Source of the DNA: Frigidibacter oleivorans
Lineage (GTDB): Bacteria > Pseudomonadota > Alphaproteobacteria > Rhodobacterales > Rhodobacteraceae
Direction of reading: 5' to 3'
NCBI RefSeq assembly: GCF_003993775.1
Contig: NZ_RJRZ01000003.1
Span: forward strand, 310,001 to 374,000
DNA: 64,000 nt
Shown here: piece by piece, positions 9,887-19,727 of the stretch
Layout of the letters: every line of letters starts with the position of its first letter
Numbering within the stretch: the stretch's first letter is position 1
Made by a program: the position numbers and the translations under genes
The notes under the pieces: model-generated
Database searches by the model: none
What the model was told of the DNA's origin: nothing
Seen by the model: the letters and a program-made list of their open reading frames with translations, nothing else

Positions 9887-10899
9887 TCCCGAACCCCCTG
9901 CTGAACCGCCTGCCACAACCGGATGCCCTGCACCACCTCGGCCACATCATGCACGCGGTGGACCTGCGCCCCCTGCGCGATCCCCGCCAGCACCAGCGCC
10001 AGCGTGCCGGGGGCGCGGCGGTCGGGCCGCGCCTCGCCGCCGATGGTGCCCACGAACCGCTTGCGCGACACGCCCAGCAGGATCGGGCAGCCCAGACCGT
10101 GCAGCAGGCTCAGGCCGCGGATCAGCTCCAGGTTCTGCGCCGCGGTCTTGGCAAAGCCGATGCCCGGATCGACCCAGATGCGCGCGCGCGGGATGCCCGC
10201 CGCCTCGGCCGCCGCGATCCGCGCCGCGAGCCAGTCGAAGACGTCGAGCAGGACATTCTCATAGGCGGTGTCCGCCGCCATCGTCTCGGGCGTGCCGCGC
10301 ATATGCATCAGGCAGACCGGCACCTGCCGGTCGGCCACCAGCGGCGCCAGCGCCGGGTCGAAAGTCAGCCCGGAAACATCGTTGACGAAGCCCGCCCCCA
10401 TCTGCAGCGCCATGTCGGCGACCGCGGACTTGCGCGTGTCGATCGACAGCGGCAGCGCGGCATCCGCCCGGTGCAGGGCCTCGATCACCGGGGCGGTGCG
10501 GGCGATCTCCTCGGCCAGCGGCACCTCGGGCGCGCCGGGGCGGGTCGACTCGCCGCCGATGTCGATGATCTCGGCCCCGCAGGCCCGCAGCGTGTGCGCC
10601 TGCTGCAGCGCCGCCGCCGTGTTCAGATAGCGCCCGCCATCGGAAAAGCTGTCGGGGGTGACGTTCAGCACCGCCATCACCCGCGGCCGGTCGAGCGTCA
10701 GGCCTGCCAGCGCCGGGCGCGGCGCGGTCAGCCGCGCCAGAAGGTCGTCCGGCAGGTCGCCCGCGGGCACCACACCCTCGCTGCCCGCGCGGGTCAGCAC
10801 CTCTGCCCGGTCGAACCAGCACCAGCCGCCGGCCAGCGGCAGGGCACCCGCCGGTCGGGCGGGATCGGTCATCGGGATCGGGCGGTAATAGCGGCTCAT
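9883..10899 (-). CDS. folP: dihydropteroate synthase
   Basis: A 338-residue enzyme that condenses p-aminobenzoate with hydroxymethyldihydropterin diphosphate in folate synthesis; it is the sulfonamide target. Both signatures are present: [17 protein letters not shown] and [11 protein letters not shown]. The pterin-site regions IDTRK and GASRK-like GVSRKRFVG follow. About 70 N-terminal residues precede the barrel. ATG at 10899 is taken as start; an in-frame GTG at 10911 is an alternative. It lies between folB upstream (38-base gap) and glmM downstream (ATGA overlap) in one leftward operon. Confidence 0.95.
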   Translation of the reverse strand: MSRYYRPIPMTDPARPAGALPLAGGWCWFDRAEVLTRAGSEGVVPAGDLPDDLLARLTAPRPALAGLTLDRPRVMAVLNVTPDSFSDGGRYLNTAAALQQAHTLRACGAEIIDIGGESTRPGAPEVPLAEEIARTAPVIEALHRADAALPLSIDTRKSAVADMALQMGAGFVNDVSGLTFDPALAPLVADRQVPVCLMHMRGTPETMAADTAYENVLLDVFDWLAARIAAAEAAGIPRARIWVDPGIGFAKTAAQNLELIRGLSLLHGLGCPILLGVSRKRFVGTIGGEARPDRRAPGTLALVLAGIAQGAQVHRVHDVAEVVQGIRLWQAVQQGVRE

Positions 10900-10937
10900 G
10901 TCGTCATTCACCGCATGGGCGGCAGCTTGGCAAGCGC

Positions 10938-11858
10938 TCAGCGCGGCAGATGGCGCACGGGCACGCGGCTTCCTGCCGGGACTGACATATCGCCGTGAAT
11001 GTCGAGCTGCGCGGCCGCCAGCGTCTCGGCCAGCCACAGCGCCAGCGCCACCGCGTCCGAGGGCGCCGATTTCGGTCCGTCGACGGCATCGAGCACGATC
11101 TTCGACGGCGCCCAGACGATGATCTGGCGATGCCGCATCGCCCAGTCGATTTCCGTCCGGGTCGAGACGACGACGCAGCGCCGGTCGCGCGCCGCCAGCC
11201 GCCAGGCGTTCTGCTCGATCGCCAGCAGGTCGATCCGGCGCTGCACGACCCGGTTGCCGCTGTCGGGGCGCGGCCCGTCCGGCAGGCCCACGGTCAGGAT
11301 CACCGGCTCGGGCAGCGCCTGCAGCGCAGTCAGCCGCGCCGCCAGATCGGGCGCGTCGATGGCCGGGTTGGCAAGGTAGACGACGCGGGGATGGATCGCC
11401 GCCTGCGACCCGTCCGCCGCCGTCCGCTGCACCGGCTGTGCCGCGCGCGAGCGCACGATTTCCACGCCCAGCGCGCCGGGGCCGCGGTCGAGCTTCTCGA
11501 CCCGCACGAAGGCCCGCATCGCCTGCGGTTCGGCGAGGATGCGTTCGGCCACCTTCTCGGCCAGCGTTTCCAGCAGGTTCAGCCGTTCCGCCGCCAGTTC
11601 CGCCTGGATCGCCTCGGCGATGCGGTCATAGGACAGGATCAGGTCCACATCGTCCGCCAGCGGCGCGGGATGGGGCCGCACCTCGACCACGACGTTAAAG
11701 CGCAGCCGCTGCGTCTGGCCCCGTTCCTGCTGGAAGGCGCCGATATCGGCCTCGACCACATGGTCGCGCAGGCTGATCCGGTCGCGCGGATCGGCGCCGG
11801 CCGAGGCGATGGCGCGCTCTTCGGGATGGGCGAAGGCGAGGGTAATGTCGTTGCTCAA
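10938..11858 (-). CDS. folB: dihydroneopterin aldolase, long two-part form
   Basis: A protein of about 306 residues, roughly 2.5 times the usual FolB length of about 120. The N-terminal part holds the aldolase/epimerase fold (DRISLRDHVVEADIGAFQQERG near residue 30, then the central ETLAEKVAERILAEP). The C-terminal half is less typical and resembles a divergent second repeat of the fold. It makes 6-hydroxymethyldihydropterin, the substrate leading to folP downstream. Start: TTG at 11858 is chosen because GGAG sits 7 bases before it. In-frame ATGs at 11888 and 11891 lack such a site. Confidence 0.85.
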   Translation of the reverse strand: MSNDITLAFAHPEERAIASAGADPRDRISLRDHVVEADIGAFQQERGQTQRLRFNVVVEVRPHPAPLADDVDLILSYDRIAEAIQAELAAERLNLLETLAEKVAERILAEPQAMRAFVRVEKLDRGPGALGVEIVRSRAAQPVQRTAADGSQAAIHPRVVYLANPAIDAPDLAARLTALQALPEPVILTVGLPDGPRPDSGNRVVQRRIDLLAIEQNAWRLAARDRRCVVVSTRTEIDWAMRHRQIIVWAPSKIVLDAVDGPKSAPSDAVALALWLAETLAAAQLDIHGDMSVPAGSRVPVRHLPR

Positions 11859-11934
11859 GGGGCGGCTCCGGCGGAACAGGTCCGCCATCATAGCGCGCCC
11901 CGCGGCAGAGGAAAGGCCGGGCCCGTCCGGCGGA

Positions 11935-12924
11935 TCAGTCGCGGCCGCCCTCGGCTGCAAGGCTCCCGGTGCTGCGCGGCTGGCGCAGGAACCCGAACAA
12001 GCCGGCCGGACGCTTCGGCTCGGCCTCGGCCATCGCCACCAGCACCGGCGGCCGGTAGAAGACATGGCCGTCGATCTGCGCCGTCCGCACGAAGGCGCTG
12101 GCCCAGTCGGGCCGGACGCGCGGCGTGTGGAAATGCGTGGCGCCGTTGGTCAGCACCCGCGGCGCGCCGTCGAGCATCGCGCGGGCGACCCGCGCCGCGC
12201 GGTCCCAGGCGGCAGGTTCGTCGACGACATCGGCCCTGCCGTCGCAGAAATAGGAAAACTGGCAGCCCCGCGAGTTCGACTGCTGCACCACGCCGCAGAC
12301 CGAGGCGGGATAGCGCGGGCTTTCCACCCGGTTCAGGATGACTTCCGCCACCGCCGCCTGCCCCGACAGGCTTTCGCCCCGCGCCTCGAAGTAGAGTGCG
12401 TTGGCGAGGCAGCGGAACTGCTGGTCGCCCTTCGGCGCGGGCTGCGCGGCCAGCCACATCATGTCGGTCACGCGCAGGTCGGCGCGGCCCGGAACAGCGG
12501 CCCTGCCCCGACCGGGCGCGGCGGCAAGGCGCAGGTTCGGCGCGGCCGTGCGACCGGCGGTCTGCGCCACGGCGGTGCCGGGGCGCGGCATCGGCCGCAG
12601 CGCGGGCATGTCAGGCGCGGCGAGAATCACGGGGCCGACGGCGGCGGTTTCGGCGACCGCGCCCGCCGCCGGCCGCCCGAACAGCGCCCGCCGCTGCGCC
12701 GGTTCGGCCACCAGCCCCGCCAGCGCGGCATCCGGGATCCGGGCAAACCCCTCCCGGTCCTGCCCCAGCAGCGTGGCCAGCCGCGCGTCGAGCGTGGCGG
12801 TCGGATCGTTGGAATGGCTGACGGTGACATCGGCCCGCAGATGGCCCGGCAGGATCAGCAGCAGGCCCACGGCCATCGCCCGGCCCCCCGCCGCCACAGT
12901 CCGCCAGATCCCCAGCACCCTCAT
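11935..12924 (-). CDS. SleB-type cell wall hydrolase
   Basis: A 329-residue exported protein. Residues 1-31 form a signal peptide (hydrophobic core AMAVGLLLILPG, cleavage near LRA-DV). A low-complexity Ala/Pro region runs to about 165, then the hydrolase_2/SleB domain (CLANALYFEARGESLSGQ, AEVILNRV, CQFSYFCDG, GATHFHTP). The conserved Glu in FEARGES is the expected catalytic residue of these lytic transglycosylase/amidase-like enzymes. It probably remodels peptidoglycan in the periplasm, since spore germination, the original SleB role, does not apply to this group. It lies 76 bases upstream of folB on the same strand. Confidence 0.88.
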   Translation of the reverse strand: MRVLGIWRTVAAGGRAMAVGLLLILPGHLRADVTVSHSNDPTATLDARLATLLGQDREGFARIPDAALAGLVAEPAQRRALFGRPAAGAVAETAAVGPVILAAPDMPALRPMPRPGTAVAQTAGRTAAPNLRLAAAPGRGRAAVPGRADLRVTDMMWLAAQPAPKGDQQFRCLANALYFEARGESLSGQAAVAEVILNRVESPRYPASVCGVVQQSNSRGCQFSYFCDGRADVVDEPAAWDRAARVARAMLDGAPRVLTNGATHFHTPRVRPDWASAFVRTAQIDGHVFYRPPVLVAMAEAEPKRPAGLFGFLRQPRSTGSLAAEGGRD

Positions 12925-13080
12925 TCCCGCGCCCCGATCAGCTTCCGGCCCCCGTTCAACTTTTCGTCAGAACAGCAGGAACCTGCCGCCGACAGCCAGT
13001 TCCGTAGCGGAAGGAGGGTTCACGGTCCACGAAAGGGCGTCCGCATCGGCGGTTTTTCGCCGATCACGCGCGGAAACAGG

Positions 13081-13103
13081 CCCGGATTCGGCAGCGAATC
13101 GGG
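13081..13103 (-). terminator. hairpin downstream of ppdK
   Basis: GATTCG/CGAATC arms (13085-13090, 13095-13100) with a GCAG loop, extended by three GC pairs past a one-base bulge, 25 bases after the ppdK stop. A second small hairpin (ATCGGCG/CGCCGAT, 13045-13064) follows. Nothing else is evident in the gap 12925-13127. Confidence 0.45.
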
Positions 13104-13127
13104 TAGGTGATCCCACAAGGGATAGCG

Positions 13128-15689
13128 TCAGCCTTGCCGCTGTCCACCGGAATCTTGGGGTTTCGGCCGGTCCAGCAGCGCGAAATGCGCCGCCGCCAGC
13201 CGCGCCACCGGAACCCGGTAGGGCGAGCAGGAGACATAGTCGAACCCCGCCGCCCGGCAGAAGGCAATCGATTCGGGGTTGCCGCCATGTTCACCGCAGA
13301 TCGACAGGGTCAGGTCCGGCCGCGTCTGCCGTCCGCGCCGGGCGCCGATCAGCAGCAGTTCCCCCACCCCGTCCTCGTCCAGCACGTGGAACGGGTCCTC
13401 GCGATAGACGCCCTGATTGACATAGGACCCCATGAACCGCCCCGCATCGTCGCGGCTGAGCCCGTAGGTCATCTGCGTCAGGTCGTTGGTGCCGAAGGAC
13501 AGGAAGGCGGAATGCTGGGCGATTTCCGAGGCGCGCAGCGCCGCGCGCGGCGTTTCCACCATCACGCCCAGCCGATAGTCGAAATCCTCGCCCGTCTCGT
13601 TGCGTACGCCGGCGGCGACGGCGTCGATCCGGGTCTTGACCAGTTCCACCTCGCGCTTGGCCGACACCAGCGGGATCATGATCTCGGGCACCACCGGCGC
13701 GCCGCGGCGGCCGGATTCCACGGTCGCCTCGAAGATCGCCCGCGCCTGCATTTCGTAGATTTCCGGTATGGTGATGCCCAGCCGGACCCCGCGCATTCCC
13801 AGCATCGGGTTGAATTCGGACAAGGCGTCCACCCGCCGCGTCACCTCGGACAGCGGGCGGTCCAGCGCCTCGGCCAGTTCGCGCAGGCCCTCGCGGTCAT
13901 GCGGCAGGAATTCGTGCAGCGGCGGGTCGAACAGCCGGATGCAGACCGGCTGGCCCGCCATGATGTCGAACAGCGCGATGAAGTCGTTGCGCTGCATCGG
14001 CAGCAGCCGCTCCAGCGCGATCCGCCGGTCATGCGGGGTGTTGGCGAAGATCATCTCGCGCATCACCGTCAGCCGGTCCTCGTCGAAGAACATGTGCTCG
14101 GTCCGGCACAGGCCGATGCCCTCGGCCTCGAAGGTGCGGGCGGTGCGGGCATCGTCGGGCGTGTCGGCATTGGCGCGGATGCCGATGTCGCGCACATTGT
14201 CGGCCCAGCGCAGCAGCGTGCGGAACCCGTCGTCCAGCGCCGGTTCCAGCATCGCGGGCGCGCCCGCCAGCACGTCGCCGGTGGTGCCGTCGACCGTGAT
14301 CACATCGCCGTCGCGGAACACCCGCCCGTCCGGCCCGGTCATCGTGCGCTCGCGCGGATGCATGCGGATGTCCGATGCGCCGACGATGGCGGGCAGACCC
14401 AGCCCCCGGGCGATCACCGCCGCATGGCTGGTCATGCCGCCGCGTTCCGTCAGCACCGCGACCGAGGCATGCATCCCGCGGATGTCCTCCGGCGCGGTTT
14501 CGCGGCGGACGAGGATGCAGGGTTCGTCCCGCGCCGCGCTGGCCTGCGCCGCGGCGGCGCTGAACACGATGCGGCCGGTCGCGGCGCCGGGGCTGGCGGC
14601 AATGCCGGTCGCGATGCGGTCGCGGGGGACGCGCGGGTCCACCTGGTGGTGCAGCACCTCGCTCAGCGCGCGCGGCTCGATCCGCAGCAGCGCATCCTCG
14701 CGGGTGATGATGCCGTCATTGGCCAGCGCCACGGCGATGCGCACCGCGCCCCGGGCGCTGCGGGTGACCTTGACCGCGTCGATGACGCGCAGCGCGCCGT
14801 CCTCGATGGCGAACTCGATCTGCATCTCCTCGCGCAGCCGCTCGCGGCAGACCCGCCCGTGGCGCAGCAGCTCGGCGAAGATGCCGGGCGCGATCTCTTC
14901 CAGCGCCGGGCCGCGCGGATCGGCGACGAGGTAGAGCGTTTCCTCGGGCCCGTCGCTGTCCGGCCGCTGCCCGCGAAAGCGCCCGGTGATCTGCGGCCCG
15001 CCGGTCACCCCGTCCACGAACTGGATGGTGCCCGATCCGCACAGCCCCGGCCCCATCGGCAGCGCCATTTCCTGCACCACCAGCCCGAGCGCCGCGTCGG
15101 GCGTGGCGCCCTTGGCCGCGCGCAGCAGCCGGGCGGTCGTGCCCTCCCAGGCCCGGGCCATGCTGCGCAGCACCTCGGCCAGCTGCCGGGCCGGGTCCTG
15201 CGGGAAGGGCTCGTCGGTTTCCGCCTCATAGGCCGCCAGCGCCGCGGGCAGCGCATCCGGCCCCGCCGGGGCCGAGAACATGTCGGGATCGAGCCGCGCG
15301 ACATGGATCGCGAAGGCCTGCACGAAGCGCAGATACAGCGCATCCGCCGCCTCGCGTCCGTGGGTCCGGGCGAGCGAGGCGTGGCGGCGGGCATTCATCC
15401 CCACGTTCAGCACCGTCCCCGGCCCGCCCCATTCCGGCCGTTCCGGCGAGGGCCGGACCGAGATCAGCGGTTCGTCCCCGAAGGGCGCGAGCAGCCGCGC
15501 GAGGTCGGGCATCGTGCCGGCCGCGATGGCGCGGACCGTGTCCGAGGGCAGCGCGACGGTCACCGGCACCGGCAGGTCCAGGCGGATCAGCCGCTGCAGG
15601 CATTTCGCGCGCCAGCCGTGCCGGGCCGCCGTGATGGCGGCGACCGGCTCGATCAGGGTGAACTCGGCGAAGTCGGTGATTTTCTGCAC
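13128..15689 (-). CDS. ppdK: pyruvate, phosphate dikinase
   Basis: An 853-residue enzyme interconverting pyruvate + ATP + Pi with PEP + AMP + PPi. The central phosphohistidine domain has GGMTSHAAVIARGLGLPAIV, in which His is phosphorylated. The C-terminal PEP/pyruvate barrel includes GLCRTEHMFF, GTNDLTQMTYGLSRDD and the active-site Cys in SICGEHGGNP. It is somewhat shorter than the usual 875-890 residues, mainly in the N-terminal nucleotide-binding domain. Start: GTG at 15689 is chosen because GGAAGGAG lies 9 bases upstream; the frame stays open further up to 15764 but without a better site. It probably stands alone and serves gluconeogenic PEP supply. Confidence 0.94.
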   Translation of the reverse strand: MQKITDFAEFTLIEPVAAITAARHGWRAKCLQRLIRLDLPVPVTVALPSDTVRAIAAGTMPDLARLLAPFGDEPLISVRPSPERPEWGGPGTVLNVGMNARRHASLARTHGREAADALYLRFVQAFAIHVARLDPDMFSAPAGPDALPAALAAYEAETDEPFPQDPARQLAEVLRSMARAWEGTTARLLRAAKGATPDAALGLVVQEMALPMGPGLCGSGTIQFVDGVTGGPQITGRFRGQRPDSDGPEETLYLVADPRGPALEEIAPGIFAELLRHGRVCRERLREEMQIEFAIEDGALRVIDAVKVTRSARGAVRIAVALANDGIITREDALLRIEPRALSEVLHHQVDPRVPRDRIATGIAASPGAATGRIVFSAAAAQASAARDEPCILVRRETAPEDIRGMHASVAVLTERGGMTSHAAVIARGLGLPAIVGASDIRMHPRERTMTGPDGRVFRDGDVITVDGTTGDVLAGAPAMLEPALDDGFRTLLRWADNVRDIGIRANADTPDDARTARTFEAEGIGLCRTEHMFFDEDRLTVMREMIFANTPHDRRIALERLLPMQRNDFIALFDIMAGQPVCIRLFDPPLHEFLPHDREGLRELAEALDRPLSEVTRRVDALSEFNPMLGMRGVRLGITIPEIYEMQARAIFEATVESGRRGAPVVPEIMIPLVSAKREVELVKTRIDAVAAGVRNETGEDFDYRLGVMVETPRAALRASEIAQHSAFLSFGTNDLTQMTYGLSRDDAGRFMGSYVNQGVYREDPFHVLDEDGVGELLLIGARRGRQTRPDLTLSICGEHGGNPESIAFCRAAGFDYVSCSPYRVPVARLAAAHFALLDRPKPQDSGGQRQG

Positions 15690-15820
15690 TGCGGCGAACT
15701 CCTTCCGCGGCAGGATACGCCGCTGCCGATTCTCCGCAAGTGGCCGAATTGGGCAAATCTGCACCCGGACGCCACGATAATTTGCACAGACATGACGCGT
15801 GCGTGAAGTTTGGGCGAAAC

Positions 15821-15842
15821 CGGGGCCGGTTTTCCGGCCCCG
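15821..15842 (-). terminator. intrinsic terminator after glyS
   Basis: A perfect 9-base-pair stem (CGGGGCCGG at 15821-15829 with CCGGCCCCG at 15834-15842) and a 4-base loop, starting 4 bases past the glyS stop. On the minus strand it is followed by GTTTC, a short T-run. Confidence 0.7.
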
Positions 15843-15846
15843 CGCC

Positions 15847-18132
15847 CTAGCCTTCGACCTTCGTCAGATCGGCCACCGACAGGCAGATGCTGCGGATGCG
15901 AGACAGCAGGTTCAGCCGGTTGCGCCGCACGACGCCATTGTCGGAATTCACCTGCACCGCGGTGAAAAAGGCGTCGATCGGGCCGCGCAGGGCCGCCATC
16001 GCCGCCATGGCGCGGGCGAAATCCTCGGCCGCCATCGCGGGCGCGATCTCGGCCTCGGCGCGGTCGAGTGCCGCGAACAGGGCACGTTCGCTGTCATCCT
16101 CGGCGAACTTGACATCGGCGCCGAAGCTGTATTCGACCCCGTCCTTCGCCTCGGCCTGGGTCAGGATGTTGTTCGCCCGCTTGAACCCCTGCAGCAGGTT
16201 CGCGCCATCCTCGGTCTTCAGCGTGGCCGACAGCGCCTCGGCCCGGCGGACCAGCAGGGTCAGGTCGTCATTGCCGGGCATGGCGAGGCAGGCGTCGATC
16301 ACGTCATGCCGGATGCCCTGGTCGCGGAGGAAGACCTTGAGGCGGTCGTGGAAGAAGGCGAGGAGGTCGGAGATGGCCTCGGCTTTCGCAGGAAAGCGGA
16401 AGTCTAAGCCTCGGCCGTCCGCGGTGAGGATGCCCAACTCGCCCTTCACAAAGGCACCCAGCAGGCGGGTGCGGTCCACTTTGAGCGTCTCCGGAAAATC
16501 TTCCGCCAAAACCTCGGCGTCTCTCAAAGCCGAAAGCAAAGAGGTTCCGTCGGGCGAGTCTTCAATAAGAACCGCCCGCTTGTGTCCGGCAACGCTCAAC
16601 ATGACGCTAGCCAATGCGTGGTCGATTTCGCGGCGAAGCTCCAATCGCACCCCATTCCCCACCACCAGCCGGATCACCCCCAATGCCGCCCGCCGCAGCG
16701 CATAGGGGTCCTTGGACCCGGTCGGCTTCTCGTCGATGGCCCAGAACCCGGCCAGCGTGTCGATCTTGTCGGCCAGCGCCACGGCGACCGAAACCGGTTC
16801 CGCAGGCACATCGTCGGACGGCCCCAACGGCGAGTAGTGGTCCTTGCAGGCGGCGGCCACGGCATCGGGCAGGCCGGCGGCGCGGGCATAGTAGCTGCCC
16901 ATCAGCCCCTGCAGTTCCGGGAACTCGCCCACCATCGCCGATTGCAGGTCGGCCTTGGCGACCCGCGCCGCCTCGGCGGCGAGGTCCGGCGCGGCGCCGA
17001 CGAGGGGCGCGATCTCGCGCGCCAGCGCCTCGATCCGGCGGATGCGGTCCATCTGCGAGCCAAGCTTGTTGTGGAAGGTCACGTGGGCCAGCCCCGCCGC
17101 CATGCCCTCCAGCCCCTGCTGCGCCACGGTGCGCAGGTCGTTGTCCCAGAAGAAGCGGGCGTCGGACAGCCGGGCGCGCAGCACCTTGCCGTTGCCCGCC
17201 AGCACGGTCGCGCCGTGATCCGCCGTCTCGCGGTTGGCGACGGTGATGTAGCCCTCGATCCGGCCGGTGCCGGGATTGCGGACCGAAAAGAACTTCTGGT
17301 GTTCGCGCATCGAGGTCTGCAGCACCTCGGGCGGCAGGCCCAGGAACTCCTCCCCGATCCGGCCCATCAGCACCACGGGCCATTCGACCAGCCCCGCCAC
17401 CTCGGTCAGCAGGCCCGCATCCTCCACCACCTCCAGCCCGGCGGCGAAGGCGGCATTGGTCGCATCGTGCCAGATCCGGTCGGCGCGTTCGGCCGGGTCC
17501 AGCAGCACATGGGCGCGTTTCAGCTTCGCGGCATAGTCGTCGAAGGAGGACACCGGGAACCGCCCCGGCGCCATGAAGCGGTGGCCTTCGGTCGTGTTGC
17601 CCGCGACGATGCCGTCCACATCCAGCGGCACCACGCGGGCGCCGGCCTCGTCCGACATCAGGCACAGGATAGATTGCAGCGGCCGCACCCAGCGCAGGCT
17701 GCCCGTGCCCCATCGCATCGACTTCGGCCAGGGGAAATTGCGGATCGCGGAGTCCAGCACCTCGGCCACGATGGCGTCGGCGGGCCGGCCCGGCCGTTCG
17801 ATCACCGCCATGTAGACCTGCGCCTTCTTGTCGTCGCGCACCGTCAGCTGCTCGCGCGTCAGGCCGGTGGAGCGCAGGAAGCCCTCGACTGCCGCCGCCG
17901 GCGCATCCACGCGCGGCCCCTTCCGCTCTTCCCGCAAGGTCGGGCTTTCCGCCGTCAGCCCCTGCACGGTCAGCGCCAGCCGCCGCGGGGTCGAGAAGGC
18001 CGCGGCCCCGGCATAGGTCAGCCCGGCCTCGACCAGACCGTCGGTCACCAGCTTCTTCAGGTCGTCGCGGGCGCGGGCCTGCATGCGCGCGGGGATCTCT
18101 TCCGAGAAGAGTTCGATCAGAAGGTCGGGCAT
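15847..18132 (-). CDS. glyS: glycyl-tRNA synthetase beta subunit
   Basis: A 761-residue beta chain of the heterotetrameric (alpha2beta2) bacterial glycyl-tRNA synthetase, responsible for tRNA-Gly recognition. It opens with the family signature MPDLLIELFSEEIPARMQ and carries TTEGHRFMAPG and the C-terminal anticodon-binding (DALR-like) region. It is longer than the roughly 690-residue enterobacterial protein. It follows glyQ on the same strand, separated by a small membrane-anchored gene. Its ATG is one base beyond that gene's stop, so all three are surely cotranscribed. Confidence 0.96.
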   Translation of the reverse strand: MPDLLIELFSEEIPARMQARARDDLKKLVTDGLVEAGLTYAGAAAFSTPRRLALTVQGLTAESPTLREERKGPRVDAPAAAVEGFLRSTGLTREQLTVRDDKKAQVYMAVIERPGRPADAIVAEVLDSAIRNFPWPKSMRWGTGSLRWVRPLQSILCLMSDEAGARVVPLDVDGIVAGNTTEGHRFMAPGRFPVSSFDDYAAKLKRAHVLLDPAERADRIWHDATNAAFAAGLEVVEDAGLLTEVAGLVEWPVVLMGRIGEEFLGLPPEVLQTSMREHQKFFSVRNPGTGRIEGYITVANRETADHGATVLAGNGKVLRARLSDARFFWDNDLRTVAQQGLEGMAAGLAHVTFHNKLGSQMDRIRRIEALAREIAPLVGAAPDLAAEAARVAKADLQSAMVGEFPELQGLMGSYYARAAGLPDAVAAACKDHYSPLGPSDDVPAEPVSVAVALADKIDTLAGFWAIDEKPTGSKDPYALRRAALGVIRLVVGNGVRLELRREIDHALASVMLSVAGHKRAVLIEDSPDGTSLLSALRDAEVLAEDFPETLKVDRTRLLGAFVKGELGILTADGRGLDFRFPAKAEAISDLLAFFHDRLKVFLRDQGIRHDVIDACLAMPGNDDLTLLVRRAEALSATLKTEDGANLLQGFKRANNILTQAEAKDGVEYSFGADVKFAEDDSERALFAALDRAEAEIAPAMAAEDFARAMAAMAALRGPIDAFFTAVQVNSDNGVVRRNRLNLLSRIRSICLSVADLTKVEG

Positions 18133-18133
18133 G

Positions 18134-18610
18134 TCAGTGTTCCAGCGTCTCGTTGATCTGGTGCCAGGCGTAGGCGCGGCCATCGGGGAAGACCGCGATC
18201 ACGCGGTCCACGCCGGGGCGGATGTCCTTCTGCGACAGGAAGGCCACCGCCTCGCCCGATTCCAGCGCGGTGCCGATGGCCTCGGCGTCGAAGCAGTCGA
18301 ACCAGGCGGGGGCGATGGTGGGGGTCGGGGCGTCGTAGACCTGATAGGTTTCGGTCAGCATCGCCAGCGACTGGCTGGTGCGGAAGCAGGCCCGATAGCG
18401 CAGGGGCGAGCTGTCGCCCTCGATCCCCTCGAACTCGGTCGTCAGGATCGGCTCGGGCGCGCCGCTCGCCACCGAGGTCAGCCGCTGTTCCGCCGCCGCC
18501 GCATCGGCCGAGACGGGCTCGAAATGGCCGTATTCCTGCGACCAGTAGACCAGCCCGCCGAAGGCAAGCGCCGAGATCACGATGCTGCCGGCCACGATCT
18601 TGCCATTCAC
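18134..18610 (-). CDS. small membrane-anchored DUF6446-like protein between glyQ and glyS
   Basis: A 158-residue protein beginning with GTG (GTGA overlap with the glyQ stop). One N-terminal membrane segment ([20 protein letters not shown], residues 3-22) precedes a soluble domain of about 130 residues with conserved-looking [21 protein letters not shown] and [17 protein letters not shown]. Two cysteines (CFRTS, DCFD) could pair if exported. From memory it matches an uncharacterised family found in Rhodobacterales at this same place. No function is known. The tight embedding between the synthetase genes means it is expressed with them. Confidence 0.72.
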   Translation of the reverse strand: MNGKIVAGSIVISALAFGGLVYWSQEYGHFEPVSADAAAAEQRLTSVASGAPEPILTTEFEGIEGDSSPLRYRACFRTSQSLAMLTETYQVYDAPTPTIAPAWFDCFDAEAIGTALESGEAVAFLSQKDIRPGVDRVIAVFPDGRAYAWHQINETLEH

Positions 18611-19551
18611 ACCGCCACCTCTGCCGCCGCGCCGCCTGCCCCGCCGCCGCCCGCTTCGGTCGTCACGAAGGCATCGGCGCATTTCTTCGCCAGCGCGCGC
18701 ACCCGGCCGATATAGGCCTGCCGTTCGGTGACCGAGATCACGCCCCGCGCGTCCAGCAGGTTGAACAGGTGGCTGGCCTTGATGCACTGGTCATAGGCGG
18801 GATGGGCCATCACGATCGCGCGACCGGCACCGTCCGTCGCGGGCGCGGCCAGGATGCGCTCGCACTCCGCCTCGGCATCCTCGAAATGGCTCAGCAGCAT
18901 CGCGGTATCCGCCTGGTCGAAGTTCCAGCGGCTGTATTCCCGCTCGGTCTGGCGGAAGACATCGCCATAGCTCAGCGCGATCGGCGATTGCGGGTCGTTG
19001 TAGGGCATGTCCATCACATGGTCGATGCCCAGCACATACATGGCCAGCCGTTCCAGCCCATAGGTCAGCTCGCCCGAGACGGGGCGGCAGTCATGGCCGC
19101 CGACCTGCTGGAAATAGGTGAACTGGCTGACCTCCATCCCGTCGCACCAGACCTCCCAGCCGAGGCCCCAGGCGCCCAAGGTCGGGCTTTCCCAGTCGTC
19201 CTCGACAAAGCGGATGTCGTGCAGCGCAAGGTCGATGCCGATGGCCTGCAGCGAACCGAGATAGAGATCCTGCAGGTCTTTCGGCGAGGGTTTGATCAGC
19301 ACCTGGTACTGGTAATAGTGCTGCAGCCGGTTCGGGTTCTCGCCATAGCGCCCGTCGGTCGGGCGGCGCGAGGGCTGGACATAGGCCGCAGCCCAGGGAC
19401 GGGGCCCGAGCGCGCGCAGCGTCGTGGCCGGGTGGAAGGTGCCCGCGCCGACCTCCATGTCATAGGGCTGCAGCACGGCACAGCCCTTGCCGCCCCAGTA
19501 GCTTTGCAGGCGCAGGATGATCTCCTGAAACGAACGGGGCGTGTCGGTCAT
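18607..19551 (-). CDS. glyQ: glycyl-tRNA synthetase alpha subunit
   Basis: A 314-residue class II synthetase alpha chain that forms glycyl-adenylate and charges tRNA-Gly with the beta subunit. Family signatures include [19 protein letters not shown] at the start, then [36 protein letters not shown] and [19 protein letters not shown]. The C-terminal tail is Gly/Ala-rich. ATG at 19551 is well placed before the conserved N-terminus. Its stop overlaps the following small gene's GTG by four bases. Confidence 0.97.
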   Translation of the reverse strand: MTDTPRSFQEIILRLQSYWGGKGCAVLQPYDMEVGAGTFHPATTLRALGPRPWAAAYVQPSRRPTDGRYGENPNRLQHYYQYQVLIKPSPKDLQDLYLGSLQAIGIDLALHDIRFVEDDWESPTLGAWGLGWEVWCDGMEVSQFTYFQQVGGHDCRPVSGELTYGLERLAMYVLGIDHVMDMPYNDPQSPIALSYGDVFRQTEREYSRWNFDQADTAMLLSHFEDAEAECERILAAPATDGAGRAIVMAHPAYDQCIKASHLFNLLDARGVISVTERQAYIGRVRALAKKCADAFVTTEAGGGGAGGAAAEVAV

Positions 19552-19727
19552 CGCGGTCTCGCGTCTTCGGTGGGGTCCCGGGCCGGCAGGGCGGCCGAAT
19601 GGCGCGTTCTCAATAGGCAACAGGGCCGGGGCGGTCAATCGGCGCCGGGCCGCGTTGGGGGCGTCCGCCCTTGACGCGGCGGCGGGCTTTCGGAATGGAG
19701 TCCGGGACGGGTGAGGTGGCGAAAGTG

